DNA of 56,899 bases, taken from the NCBI GenBank assembly GCA_003988855.1, contig QYAI01000179.1:1-56899 (forward strand), written 5' to 3'. The stretch comes from Arachnopeziza araneosa. Taxonomy: Eukaryota > Ascomycota > Leotiomycetes > Helotiales > Arachnopezizaceae. Below the pieces are notes generated by a model that did not search any database, was not told the origin of the DNA, and saw only the letters and a program-made list of their open reading frames with translations. Made by a program: the position numbers and the translations under genes. Below are positions 35,211-45,912 of this stretch, piece after piece; positions within the stretch are counted from its first letter, which is position 1; every line of letters starts with the position of its first letter.

Positions 35211-38200
35211 TCAGTCACTGTCAAGTCTTGATTGGATTATCCCTTGGAATCCAGATTCATATGCTAATGAAGAAAGTGTGCAATTTGCCCATAAAAGAAT
35301 GAAGCCAGATGCTTTCACATCAGCCCCATACTCAAGAAGGAGCTCCACGATATTTTTCGATTCATTCCTTACTGCTAGTTGGAGAGGTGTACCATCGGTT
35401 TCACTTTGAGTGTTGACATCGGCTCCATGCTTAAGAAGGAGCTCAACGATACCTTTAGATACCCTCCTTACTGCTAGTTAGAGGGGTGTACCATCAGTCT
35501 CATTTTGAGCGTTGACATCGGCTCCACAGTTGAGAAGGAGCTCCACGACATTTTTAGATGTCTTCTTTATTGCGAATTGGGTGGTGTACCATCAGTTCCA
35601 TTCTGAGCGTTGACATCGGCCCCATGTCTGAGGAGAAGCCTAATTGTTTCCTCCATGCCCCGATCCAATGCTTTATGGAGAGCGTTGTTGTAGGTTATGC
35701 TTTGAATATTACTAGTCGCACCCCGTTGGAGAAGAAGCGTGACGAGATCTCTAGACCGCTTTGGGCCAGATATCGCTGCTTCTAGCGTACTGCGATAATA
35801 CCCACCTTCCGCATTGATATCAACTCCATTCATGAGTAGAAATTGAGCTAGGTTGTAGTGATTTTTCAAACATACTGCATAAAACAGATTTGTGCTATCG
35901 AATCTCTCAAGTTGAAACAAGCGATCTAGTAATTGGAGAATAGCATAGTTTTTAGGTTCTCCAATCTTCGAGAGAAGGGATTTCTGGGAGATACCCTCCG
36001 ACTGAGTAATTTCGGCATTGCTAGATTGGATAGTTGAATATGTAGGCATGTTGTATGAGCTCCACTCGGTCTGCATAATATAGGCTATCGAACAAGATGC
36101 TAAGCGAGAATGACTACTGCCAACAGCGCTAGGAGAAGGTGTTGAATCCAATCGAATAAGTCTTTGATTTTCAGTGAGGAAATTGATTACCGACTGGTGG
36201 AGAAACTGGACTTTTCGGTTCCGTGCAATTTCAACTAAGCCCCTCGAAGTGCTATTTATGAACAATTTGATTGTCTCCATATTGATTTGGACCGGATTCC
36301 AGGCTCCAAATTCCTTTGGATTTGTTCCTGATAATACAGCACAACATAATTCTCTTGGTGACAGTGGGCGTATAGAGAATAATACCCATTGGGAAAGAAG
36401 GACGTAAGCATTCTTTTCGTCTTCCGAGGCATCCACTTCGAGGAGTTTTGAGAATAGTTCGCCCGAGTCACTTGGTATTCCATCGAGCTTCTTCCACATG
36501 GCGCCGATTTGACCTTTACTGAACTCTCGATTAAGTAACTCCACAACTAGAACTACCCAAATGAACATGGGTTTCGCTTTTTGGAGGATTCTTTCGTGGA
36601 TGTCTTGATTTGGCGCTCTCAACTTATTCTGCACATACTTGAAAATATCTTGATTGTGCTCACTTTGCTGTTCGACAAGGAGTTCGATTTTGGTATTTGT
36701 GTCGATATGGGGAAAATGACGACTGGATAAACATATCCTTAGAGTTGAATCAGATTCTATGGCGTTGCGACTGATATCTTCCAGAAAATCTACAACCTCT
36801 TGGACATCTGCATCAATATATTCGTCAAGAGCATCGATAAGGAGTATATTCTCCTTGCTTTGACGCTGTGAGAAGTGCCATAGGAGGATTTCCTTGAGTT
36901 CTGCCAGTTCCCATACCAAATTGGATTCTGTGTATCGCGTTCTCTTTTTCCGAAAAGCCACACGCAAGTATCTTGAAAGGCTAAACTTATGTCGTTTCGA
37001 CGACTATCCATGCCGACAAAACATAATGAGCTAATGCACCCCGAATTAATGGTCAGATTAGCAATTACAAACGGGGAAGTTAGATTCACCTGTGAGGTCC
37101 TTTTCGAAATTTTCCTTATCAGATTTGCTTCCGTCTATACGCAAAAGAATTAGCTGTTGAAAGAAGAAGTAATGTATTTTCTAGTTTGGGTTATTCTCGA
37201 GTTATCACTTACCCGCTGGACTGGGTAGAACCCCTGAAGCTTTCGTCTTACAAAGCTGCTCAATACACAATCTCACCATCCTCCAAGTTTCTCCCAATCC
37301 AAGATAGGTCTGAGTCGTATTAATTATTTTGCTTTTCTCTCTGGGCTCTGACAGCTCCACATCTGCAAGCCCGTGTAAAACATTGAATCGGAAAAATAGA
37401 TTTTCAAGAACCGTGGAATTATGATGAAATTGTTGTTTGTCTTTCGGTTTCTGTAACAAGTGCTTTCAGTGCATCAGCAATACACTTCAGATTTCCCGAA
37501 AAGACTCGTCTTGCAGCAAAACCTGTCCCAATGCTAACGATTATAGCAGTATCTATACGATCTGGCCAGATTGTTGACGCTTCTTGCTCGACAAGTTGTA
37601 TTGGATTGTTATACAGAATTCCACCGTCCGAGAACTCTTGATTGTATTTACCGATTTTTATGTGATCGAAAAGAGTTGTGGCTGCTGAGGTCGCTTGGCA
37701 TGCCTCCCATATTTTACACTCCTCAAAAAGAAGCTTAACTTCTGTCGTATCATACGACCTGAAGATCGCAGCATCTGTGTTTTCAGTTCGAGTTGCACAA
37801 ACAAACCTGGGAATAGTCAGACCGAAGTGAAACAATAAGTAATAAGCTATAGTAGACCTACACTCTAGATTCTGGCTCAGGATCTTTCAACAGTGTTGAC
37901 TCTTCTAGTTTACATTTAACAATGATACGTTTGATAGCATCCTCAAAAACATGGTGATCAAAATTTCCACTTGCAAGTAAAAAGTCTACGCCGCGTGAAG
38001 GATTGAGTTGGGATCGTTTTGGGTGGAAGATATCTTTTGAAAGGCTGAGGTAGGCATCCTCACATTCATCGAGAGTCATTCGAAGTCGTCCAAGCATGAT
38101 AGCTATCAACCTTTTATCTTCGTCAGTCGCTACTTGAACATGAAAACCCTAGATTATCTCACCCGCCAGTGCCAGTTCCCCCTATCATATCAAACTCTTC

Positions 38201-38385
38201 CCACGGATGTACAACACGACCGCGGCGTTTGCAGACGTTGTCCATCAAGTGTTTAAGTATTATGATGGTGGATAGACCCCGAACGCCTCCTCCATCTAGA
38301 TGATATCAGTTGCTGTCAAACATGGGTGCCAATGAAACGAGCCTGGGGAAAGGAGGTGCAACGGGCGCTCATTAGACGAAGACAT
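35211..38385 (-). pseudogene. Decayed patatin-NACHT-ankyrin (NLR-type) gene
   Basis: Intact relatives are fungal NOD-like receptors of nonself recognition. Start ATG 38385 (MSSSNERPLHLLSP), then DGGGVRGLST after an intron whose donor reads GC instead of GT. The patatin domain has GGTGTGGLIAIMLGRL, where the nucleophile Ser of GxSxG is Gly, although DGG...NNP is kept. After the patatin domain a frame change occurs near 37440. The segment CVGMD-type (FVGMDSRRNDISLAFQDTC) that normally precedes the P-loop runs straight, and out of frame, into the part just before Walker B (ILLIDALDEY). Walker A is thus missing. The rest of the NACHT module and ankyrin repeats follow. The last three repeats are 99-bp units containing a frameshift (35580) and a CAA-to-TAA stop (35477). 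The frame finally ends at 35211. The several independent lesions make a pseudogene call safe. Confidence 0.85.
35330..35640 (-). repeat. 99-bp ankyrin-coding tandem repeat, about 3 units
   Basis: The three units share GAAGGAGCTC(C/A)ACGA and GGTGTACCATC blocks at 99-bp spacing on the plus strand. Translated, the core is VELLLxxGADVNxQxETDGTPL. High DNA identity suggests recent amplification before or during decay. Confidence 0.85.
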
Positions 38386-39378
38386 CGAGCGTCCTTCAGT
38401 CTATGCTTAGATGATAAGAAGCCTGATTAGATGGAAGTTAACACAGCCCTGCGGCGTTTTTCAGTGGTGATCAATAAATGTAGCGCAAATGCTACATCGG
38501 CTTCTTAAGTTTAATTTTGATTTCGGTTGTGGTGAAGTCTGTGTGGAAAGAGTGACGAAACCTTCCGCTCGAAGATAACAATTTTGCAGAAGCAGCCCCT
38601 TGTCTGTTTCAAATTAGGCCCAAAGAACACCAAAGCAATTCTTCCTCCTCTAATTTTTATCTCACTCCTTTCTCTATCCATCGAACACTCTCGTAAGTTC
38701 TTTCTTTCTGTCCCGCATGGCTCTGAGTTCATTTATTTCTTTTCTCATCTTTCGTCTCATTAAGGCATTTATTTTACCTAATTAAACATGCCGTCAGTTA
38801 ATTATCTAATTATTGTAGTGTTTAATGGTGGGCTATTTCCCGCGGGGAAGGATATGAGATACAGGGTCTCTGTCGAACTGCTTGAGAAAGACGGCATTTA
38901 TATGGCTTGACGCTTGAAACTGGCCACAAAATAGCACTGAAAGAGAAAATAAGGTTCTATCATCCAGATTTTGATTCATGATAAATGGAAACCACCTGCA
39001 TGGAATAGACTTCTTGGTCATGTGACTTTTGCTTGTCATGTTTGAGCGATGCTAAGATCATAGGATATAAGAGAAAACACTAAAAGATAGCTTAAAAGCT
39101 GTTTAAGCCTTGTCATCTGTTTATAAGTCCTGGGATGAACAAAGAGTCACGTGTAGTTCGTGTTCTGGAATTGACAGCTGGAGAAATGGAACGGAAGATC
39201 TCCACTATACCCCGCAAATTGGTCAGTCAGGCATCTGCAAGTTTTGTTCGACCATCAGCCCCCCAGACTTAGTTCTAATATCTCGAGAAGCTATTGCTCT
39301 TCTCTGCCAATCTTCTCATGGCCGTTTCTCCCAGCTTTGCGACCGAAGAATCTGTAGTGCAAGAGACGATAGTTCGCA
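38386..39378. other. Intergenic stretch
   Basis: Divergent region between the decayed NLR (-) and the next regulator (+). No gene supported. Confidence 0.5.
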
Positions 39379-41236
39379 ATGCTGATCTACACTCGACGCG
39401 CATCCCCGAAAGCTCCCAAGAGGAGGTCCCGAGCTGGCTGCATACACTGGTAAGCTCTCCTGCATATTGATATATGTACCTGCTGACAGAGAGGTGTAGC
39501 AAAGAAAAGGTAACGCACGACTCTCTCCTCCCATCACCACCTAATGAATATTGCAGAAGAAGAAATGTAACGAGAAACGTCCGCAATGCGATCGCTGCAT
39601 GGAACGAAAACTACAATGCGAGTACGAACCAGTAAAACCGCGAAAGAGAAGGCGGATATCGTTTGCAGGTTCGCAGGACGCGAAATCCCCCACCTTGTAC
39701 GATGAGCGCTGGCTCAGGCGATTGGAGAGGACATTCAGTCCTGGCAATCTGGACGAAAATGAGTTGGCGAAATGGGAAACCGGCGCGAGCTTTCAATATG
39801 CTGAATCAGATGCCTTGAGTCTGGACGGGGATAATACGATTGAAACTAGTGGTGATACTGAAGAAAATTTCCGGTCGGATCAAGCTCTTGAGCCATCATT
39901 GGCGATTGTCAGGTCCAGAAGTCAATATCCAGATCTTGCGATGATAGCTCCTTCGCCCACTGGCTCTCCATTGCTTGAGTTTAGCGCACCAGTATTCCAA
40001 GAATTCACGGAAATGAGAAATCGAAGGGCTTTGATTGATCATTTCTGCAATGTGCTATCACACCTTATCGTTTTCAAGGAGGACACTGGAAACCCATTTC
40101 GACAATTGATCCTCCCGCTTTCGCATGGCAGCTCACCGGTCATGAATGCATTATTTGCGCTCTCGAGTGCACACTTAGAGTATCGGGGAATTGAGAATCA
40201 GGAGAAATCTTTGGATTTTCACAATAAAGCTCTACAAGGACTAGCTATGCTAATCGAGCAAAACGACCCAACAGGCAGAGCTGAAGTACTGGGAGCTATT
40301 ATCTTGCTTGTATATTACGAAGTACTCGTCCAGCGAGGAAATTCAAACATTGTCAACGGTCACCTGAAAGGAGCAATGGCTATTATGAAGTCTGGATCAC
40401 AAATTTCGACACCCGCGACACAGTTCCTTGAACGAGCTTTCCGATTTTATGATGTGATAGCTGCACTATCACTCGGTACAGCTCCAAACACAGCCAATCT
40501 GCAGACCTCAAGCTGTTATCCAAGTGCACCAATAAACATCTATTCACAAGCATCTCCACTTGGATCTGTAGATACCCTCTTGGGTCTTTCTACTGATTTA
40601 TGGCCCATCATCCACAGACTTTCCCATTTATTGTCATACAAAGTTTCCATCGCAGAAGCCACTTCTGCTGGAGAGACTAGCAAAGCTGCAGTCCTCAGAA
40701 CTGAGCTTGAGTCTACATCTCAGGCTATCGAACTCGCATTGACGAATTGGAAGCCGAATCTCGTTTCTGAAACAAATGCAGATTCACCAGAAGGGAGTTC
40801 TGATAGCTCTTCAGCAGAAGAACAGCGACTGCAAAGTATTTTGAATAATGCTGAAGCATACCGTCAATCAGCATTCATATATCTATACCGCACAATCCAT
40901 TCTCACCCTCGAAGTCATTTTTTGGTTCAGAAACATACCCACCTTTCACTTGAGGCCTGTTCAAACGTCGTCAATTCTGCAGAGAAATGTCATGATGGAC
41001 CTATGTCAGCATTGCTATGGCCAATGTTTGTTGCAGCTTGTGAAGCAGTTGCACTTGACGACAGGGACCTGGCTGAAGACGCTTTCACAAGAGCAGAGAA
41101 ACGACAGGGAATGAACAATATTGCAAGAGCCTGGGACGTTGTACAAGAAGTGTGGAGAAGAGGAGACCTGGGTGAAGAAGATATTGATTGGAGACAGGTA
41201 TGCACTGAGAAGGGCTGCAGTATTGTATTTGGATAA
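39379..41236 (+). CDS. Zn2Cys6 transcription factor with a 10-nt microexon (3 exons, 586 aa)
   Basis: Nuclear regulator of unknown targets. Exon 1 39379-39449 starts MLIYTRRASPKAPKRRSRAG and carries the first two cysteines. Exon 2 is only 10 nt (39500-39509), adding the end of a Cys codon and Lys-Glu-Lys. Exon 3 39557-41236 starts KKKCNEKRPQC. Joined, the cluster is C-IH-C-x6-C-x6-C-DR-C-x6-C, exactly canonical. Without the microexon the second Cys and the x6 spacing fail, which is strong support for it. The rest is a fungal-specific TF domain of the type ending DIDWRQVCTEKGCSIVFG, as in ARCA-like proteins. Phases agree in both introns (50 and 47 bp). Confidence 0.9.
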
Positions 41237-42219
41237 TCAAGTACTTTCCATATCAACCGGACATTTCGCTCCGGAGAGGATGGGGTCCACTTGTCAAATG
41301 TTGAAGACAGAGGGCCATAGGTCGAAATACTTGGCTGTCTTAGCCTATTAAATACTCCTCTTATGTCTATGATCATCTCACTGAATATCTAAACCTCCAA
41401 CAAGCCAGAGCTATCTCAGACGGGCAGCTCACCAGGCTGATAACCTTAGTATTACGTGATGCAATCCAGAAGCGCCCATGACGTAGTTGGCACAAGCAAC
41501 AATAAACAGCGTCACATCAAGACCTCACTGCACAACAAAGAATGTCTACTTCAACTGCTCCGACACCACAATTGCTTCCCTCGTTCGCCGTTCCAATCCT
41601 TGGAGATTTTCCTCGTTATCTGGAACTGGTATAAATAGGGAAGATCCTGCCCCACATCAACCCGTCGAACCTCATAAACAATCCCATCTCATACGAACAA
41701 TCAAATCACCACTCTTCTTTGCGACCTTGACTGCGGCTCTATGTGCACTCTGGATCTGGCCGCGACGATGGATTCTCTCTGGTGCCCCAGCATTGCAATT
41801 CGCAATCCTTCTCGGTGAATCGAAAGGCTATCGCGTGCTACCCTGGATACATCTCTGGCCTATCTTCACAACAGTTCAACAACACCTTCACCTACCTCAC
41901 CTACCTTTACGGATACTTGAAACTTTCGACTCGAGCCTTCGTTTCCGACCTTCACCTTCACCTTCACTTTCAACACTATACAATTTCATGTCCTTCTGAG
42001 TCTTTCGGCAAGAAGGTGCAGCAGAATGGCTCGACCATTCAATATTACACTCAAAATTCAAGCTTTAGATTACGAATCAAGTTCCTGGCGCTGAGAATTG
42101 CTCGGAGGTTTATGGATCGGTCTGGAAGACTAAGTTTCGAGAATGATAGGTTCAATATTTACTATAGTAAATTTATGCTATTTTACTCGCCCCAAAATCA
42201 ATCAGCTGGGTCATTTTGA
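41237..42219. other. No confident gene; scattered plus-strand open frames
   Basis: An ATG at 41542 opens MSTSTAPTPQLLPSFAVP and reaches GTATAA, a possible donor. Two other plus frames follow to 42219. They may be a diverged or broken gene continuing into 42220, but I could not join them. Confidence 0.25.
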
Positions 42220-43152
42220 TTGGCTAGCGATCCTTTCACGTCAAGTATCGGTATTCACCGAGCAAACGAAACAGGGACCGTGGCGTATGGAATTGAAGGT
42301 GCGGTAGACATGTCAAAATTCCACAGAGCGATTACCGGTTACCAAGTTTGGTTTAGCCAAGCAGCAGATTGGGCCATCAATTACTCCCACATTCGGCAAG
42401 GACGAAGTCGTATTCAGATCTGGCATTACAAGCCGCCTGTGGGAGGAGTTCTGTGCAATAGCTCACCCTCCAGTCCTACAAACTCGGTATGCTCTGCTTC
42501 GTCGCAGCTTCTAGCAGCATCTGATAGAGTAGCCGACTGGAGACTTCGGAGGAGTACATCTGGCATGTCAATGATTGAACATTCGAAGAATGACTTCACT
42601 GTATACACAGAAACGCCCCCACATCCTGCTATTATGATTTTTGCTCAGGAGAAGGGAGATACAGCTACTTTTATATTGAGCGTAAGTTACCAAATAAATT
42701 ATTTGCAAAATTATGTCTAACACAACAGTCGGTTTCGGCAAACTGTCCCAACCAGCTGTGAATGTAGCAAAAATAGTAGCACATGCCGTCGTGCCGTTAT
42801 CGAAAAGCGTCATAACGGAAGCTCAGAGAAAGATTTCCTTGTTCGCAAAATGAGTGTTAAAGCGGATCAACTTAGCTGGAATATTGCGGTGTTCAGCTGG
42901 AGAAAATCGGCTGTTCCAACTATTCAAGAAACCACCGGGTCGCCTGAGTCTCTTCCACCTGTGTCAAGATACTCGAGTTTCACAATAAGCGAATCTGCCA
43001 ATCAGGCTCATGAATTAAACAGCCCAGTTCAAGTTTATGAGATGAGTACACCCGATACAAGTCCGACAGGAAATATGACGCCGCAAAATGGTTTTAATAG
43101 ACACGAGTTTGGCTCACCACACTCACGAGGCACTACGGTAACATGGTTGTAG
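42220..43152 (+). pseudogene. Unassigned plus-strand coding remnant or unresolved gene
   Basis: Not recognised. The frame 42220-42680 (ASDPFTSSIGIH...AEQ-type to ATFILS) begins just after a possible acceptor (GGCTAG) and ends at a consensus GTAAGT donor (42682). A downstream CAACAG acceptor (to about 42729) gives SVSANCPNQL and a stop. A second frame from ATG 42850 reads like a Ser/Pro-rich cytoplasmic tail (HELNSPVQVYEMSTPDTSP) and ends at 43152. The two may be parts of one protein separated by a frame change. Real or broken cannot be decided here. Confidence 0.3.
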
Positions 43153-43710
43153 TCCATAGTTGCGAACTTCCATAAACGAATATCACAACAACCTTAAATC
43201 GCTGTCCGTATTCAGCAGCAGGGCAGAGAAACCTAGTCTGCATTCTTCTTCTATTTTGGTTCTAGGAAAAGAACTAGATACTTGATGGTGGGATTTTCCC
43301 GAAGCGCGGTAACGAATGAAAATGTTTATTTTCCTTATGTGACCTAACCAATGATAGTCAATTCAAACCAAATCCACCCATATTCGCCCTTTAAGGTAAA
43401 GATGATATCTTTTCCTGTCTTAGCTGCTAGAGGGGTCATTACTCTCTTTTTTCAAAGGAGGATTTGCCTTCATGTCGGATAAGGAGTCCTTTGAGGTTTG
43501 AGATTTAGGCTGTAGGAGATAGTAAGCTGTTGACTACATGGCCTACACATGATCGAAAATTCCCATCAAGCTTAGGACTTAGAGTGCCTTTGCACTGCCA
43601 CCTGCCACCTCACACCATGGTTCGCCTATGTTTTCCGAAAAGGGCAGCGTATGTAACAGCAAAGTGTTGAAATGGATTTGGTTGGACCACGGCCAGCGCC
43701 CAGCCTCAAT

Positions 43711-43922
43711 CGAGGCGGGTAAATTCCGTCTTGGCCCCCCCAAAAACTAGAATACGTCAATGCTCGCCTTAAACAAGCAAGGCACTTGAAACTTGAAATG
43801 CGGAGCTCTTGGATATTCATCTTTCATTGTCTATCGACTTTGGTAGAGTAAGGATTGTGGTATCTGAGGTTCGACTTTACGATTCCCCGACGCTTTGGGA
43901 AAGACGAGTTTTGACTGCCTTG
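43711..43922 (+). mobile_element. MITE-like element, copy 1
   Basis: Matches the reverse complement of 50280-50497 over its length. Shared blocks are GAGGCGGG(T/C)AAATT, CTTGAAATGCGGAGCTCTT, AAGATTGTGGTAT-type and GACGCTTTGG. Terminal inverted repeats are recognisable but worn (CGAGGCGGGTAAATTCCGTC against GGCAGTCAAAACTCGTC). No coding capacity. Ends are approximate and no target-site duplication is clear. Confidence 0.7.
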
Positions 43923-43994
43923 TGAACACTGGGAGGGAAGGAGCGGCTGAGGGGTGTGTTGATTAAGGAATTCTCGTGCAATTCTCTCTTGAAA

Positions 43995-44311
43995 GAATCA
44001 ACATCACTTTACCCACCCATCAGTATCCTTGTTTTTCTCGCCTCAGACTCGGCTGCTACCACCGTCCGCGTCGCGACCGTCAACTACGAATTCTACCTCG
44101 TCAACGGCCCAAACAACGGCTGCTTCTACGACGTCGGTCTCCAAAGTGGGTTCATCAAAGAGGAAGACCAAGGCAACTGCGCATCAAACTGTGCATATTA
44201 TGCCGATTACGCCAATGAGGTTGTGTATAAGTAAGTTGGCCTTTATGAGATAAGATGAATAGAATGCTAATAATCTGCAGCTTGGTTGGGACAACAGAGA
44301 CTGTGGCTTAA
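43995..44311 (+). pseudogene. Small secreted protein gene lacking its start
   Basis: The frame reads a signal-peptide core (ISILVFLASDSAA) followed by about 70 residues with three or four cysteines (NNGCFYD, GNCASNCAYYADY). The donor GTAAGT at 44231 and the acceptor CTGCAG at 44280 join to a last exon 44281-44311 (NLVGTTETVA, stop). The mature part is therefore intact and correctly spliced. No ATG in frame precedes the signal core, and an inverted-repeat element ends about 75 bp upstream. A 5' exon further away is the alternative. Function unknown; size and secretion are those of an effector-like protein. Confidence 0.55.
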
Positions 44312-44575
44312 TTTTTGCATTATTTCCTCAGGACAAATCAGGCCACTCTTCGATTTATATTCTGCGAGTTTAATCATAATTGCATTGGGGATAAGGCTTA
44401 AGTAGCATTAGACTGTTTCAAAAGGGGGGGCTCGTGGTATGAGTATTTCCCTAACTTTTTGTACTGCTATTATTTCACAACGGAATATCCTTGCATCTTG
44501 TATCAATTAGACAAACATCTACGCTTTTTTCTTAAGTATTTCTTGTTACGAATATATTAATAAAACTACTTAAGT

Positions 44576-45912
44576 CTAAATAATCTTACGATTAAAACGC
44601 TTATATTCTCTTCTAATATTATTAGCTTTACTCGCTATGATCATTATATTATCTTCTAAACCCGTACCATATGCAGATCTTATGAAAGAGCTTCTTAGAC
44701 TGAATACATTGGGGTTCAAAACCCCACCAAATACACATACACCTCCCAGTGATATGAACCAGTCGTAATACGAAACACGAATGACCTTCGTACCGAAACC
44801 GAAATCTATGGCTCCAACTTGGTGGAAGTTGAGACAACGTGGCACCACAATCCGGGAACATAGGTTGTTCATATCCGTTCGCAGTGACAAGTGTGGAAGT
44901 GGTTGAACCTGGATGAGTAACTCCTACTGATGTCAAATAGAACCAGTATCTTGGCCAAATCGGTCATGGTCAAAGAGGATGCTGTACAACTTACCGTGGA
45001 AACAAATCTGGAGCGTTATACCAACGAATCATAGGACTTTTATACAAGGCACCAATGCACTTTCTAGTATCAATACCACCGAAGTCAATTGTTCCTGGGA
45101 TTTCGGTCTAACAATTTGAGAGCTTAGATATTGGTGAGCATACCTGTAGCCAGTGAAGAGTCGCCCGGATTTAGACCGAAAGCACGGCTAGCGGTATATC
45201 CTTGGACGAAAAGGGAATCAATCACGCAATAATAAAACTAATACTCGTCTTCTCCAATAAATCCGAAACCGTAACCTAGTGAAACACCCAGAATGCCGAC
45301 TGGCGTATAAAAACTTTCCTGCGCCCATCCAAACTGCTGTTGAAGAAGGGTAGCCCCTATAATGAAAGCCTATCGGAAATGGTTGATGGACAGGAAGGGG
45401 TGAAAATTACCGGCGATGTCCACAGTGTCTGTGAGATATTCTCCCGTTACATTGCCCGATCCATATTGAATCGCAAAAGTTTCGCCTACATCTTTCGCAG
45501 TAGATGACCTGTTTGGGTCGTAGACTGGCAAAGATTTGCAAGCTGCTGGAGAATCGGCATTGGCGCAGTCCGGATCAACCCAAAGTTCGGTGATCCGGTG
45601 TCGAGTTGAACTTGGATGACTTGAGGTGGGGTACCAATTGTCACTTCACTTGTTAGGTGGTGTATAACTAGACAGTAAAGTGTTCTTACATTCAATCAAG
45701 TATAGAACATTGAGGTTATCTATGACACTAGTATGTTGTCTTTTGGTGAGCAAACTCGTCTTGTTCTTGTGCTTGATTGGTAGTGACAACACCCCAGAGC
45801 CTTTTCTTCCACTTTGAATTAGAGTAGGGGCTGAGATGTTGGCGTGTGGAAATGCCGCTGTGATTGAGATGCACAGAGTCGAAAGTGCCAAGAGCAGTTT
45901 CTTGGCCCTCAT
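44576..45912 (-). pseudogene. Decayed secreted aspartic protease (pepsin family A1)
   Basis: Start ATG 45912 gives a signal peptide (MRAKKLLLALSTLCISITAA). VTIGTPPQVIQVQLDTGS is the first catalytic motif. Immediately after it one base is missing (near 45575), and the true continuation WVDPDCANADSPAAC is in another frame. Further pieces follow in order but in different frames: GNVTGEYLTDTVDIAG, FGWAQESFYTPVGILG, GYTASRAFGLNPGDSS, EIPGTIDFGGIDTRKC, and the second catalytic region MFPDCGATLSQLPP. Next comes an out-of-frame end with VSYYDWF and VFSLRSSFIRSAY. Some frame changes are introns (for example at 45656 and 44990), but the first and last are not explained by splicing. Confidence 0.75.

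Noticed and set aside
43856..43895. B-box-like GGTTCGA in the repeat element, suggesting a tRNA-derived SINE
   Set aside because: No matching A box, no tRNA fold and no A-rich tail. The inverted termini favour a MITE.
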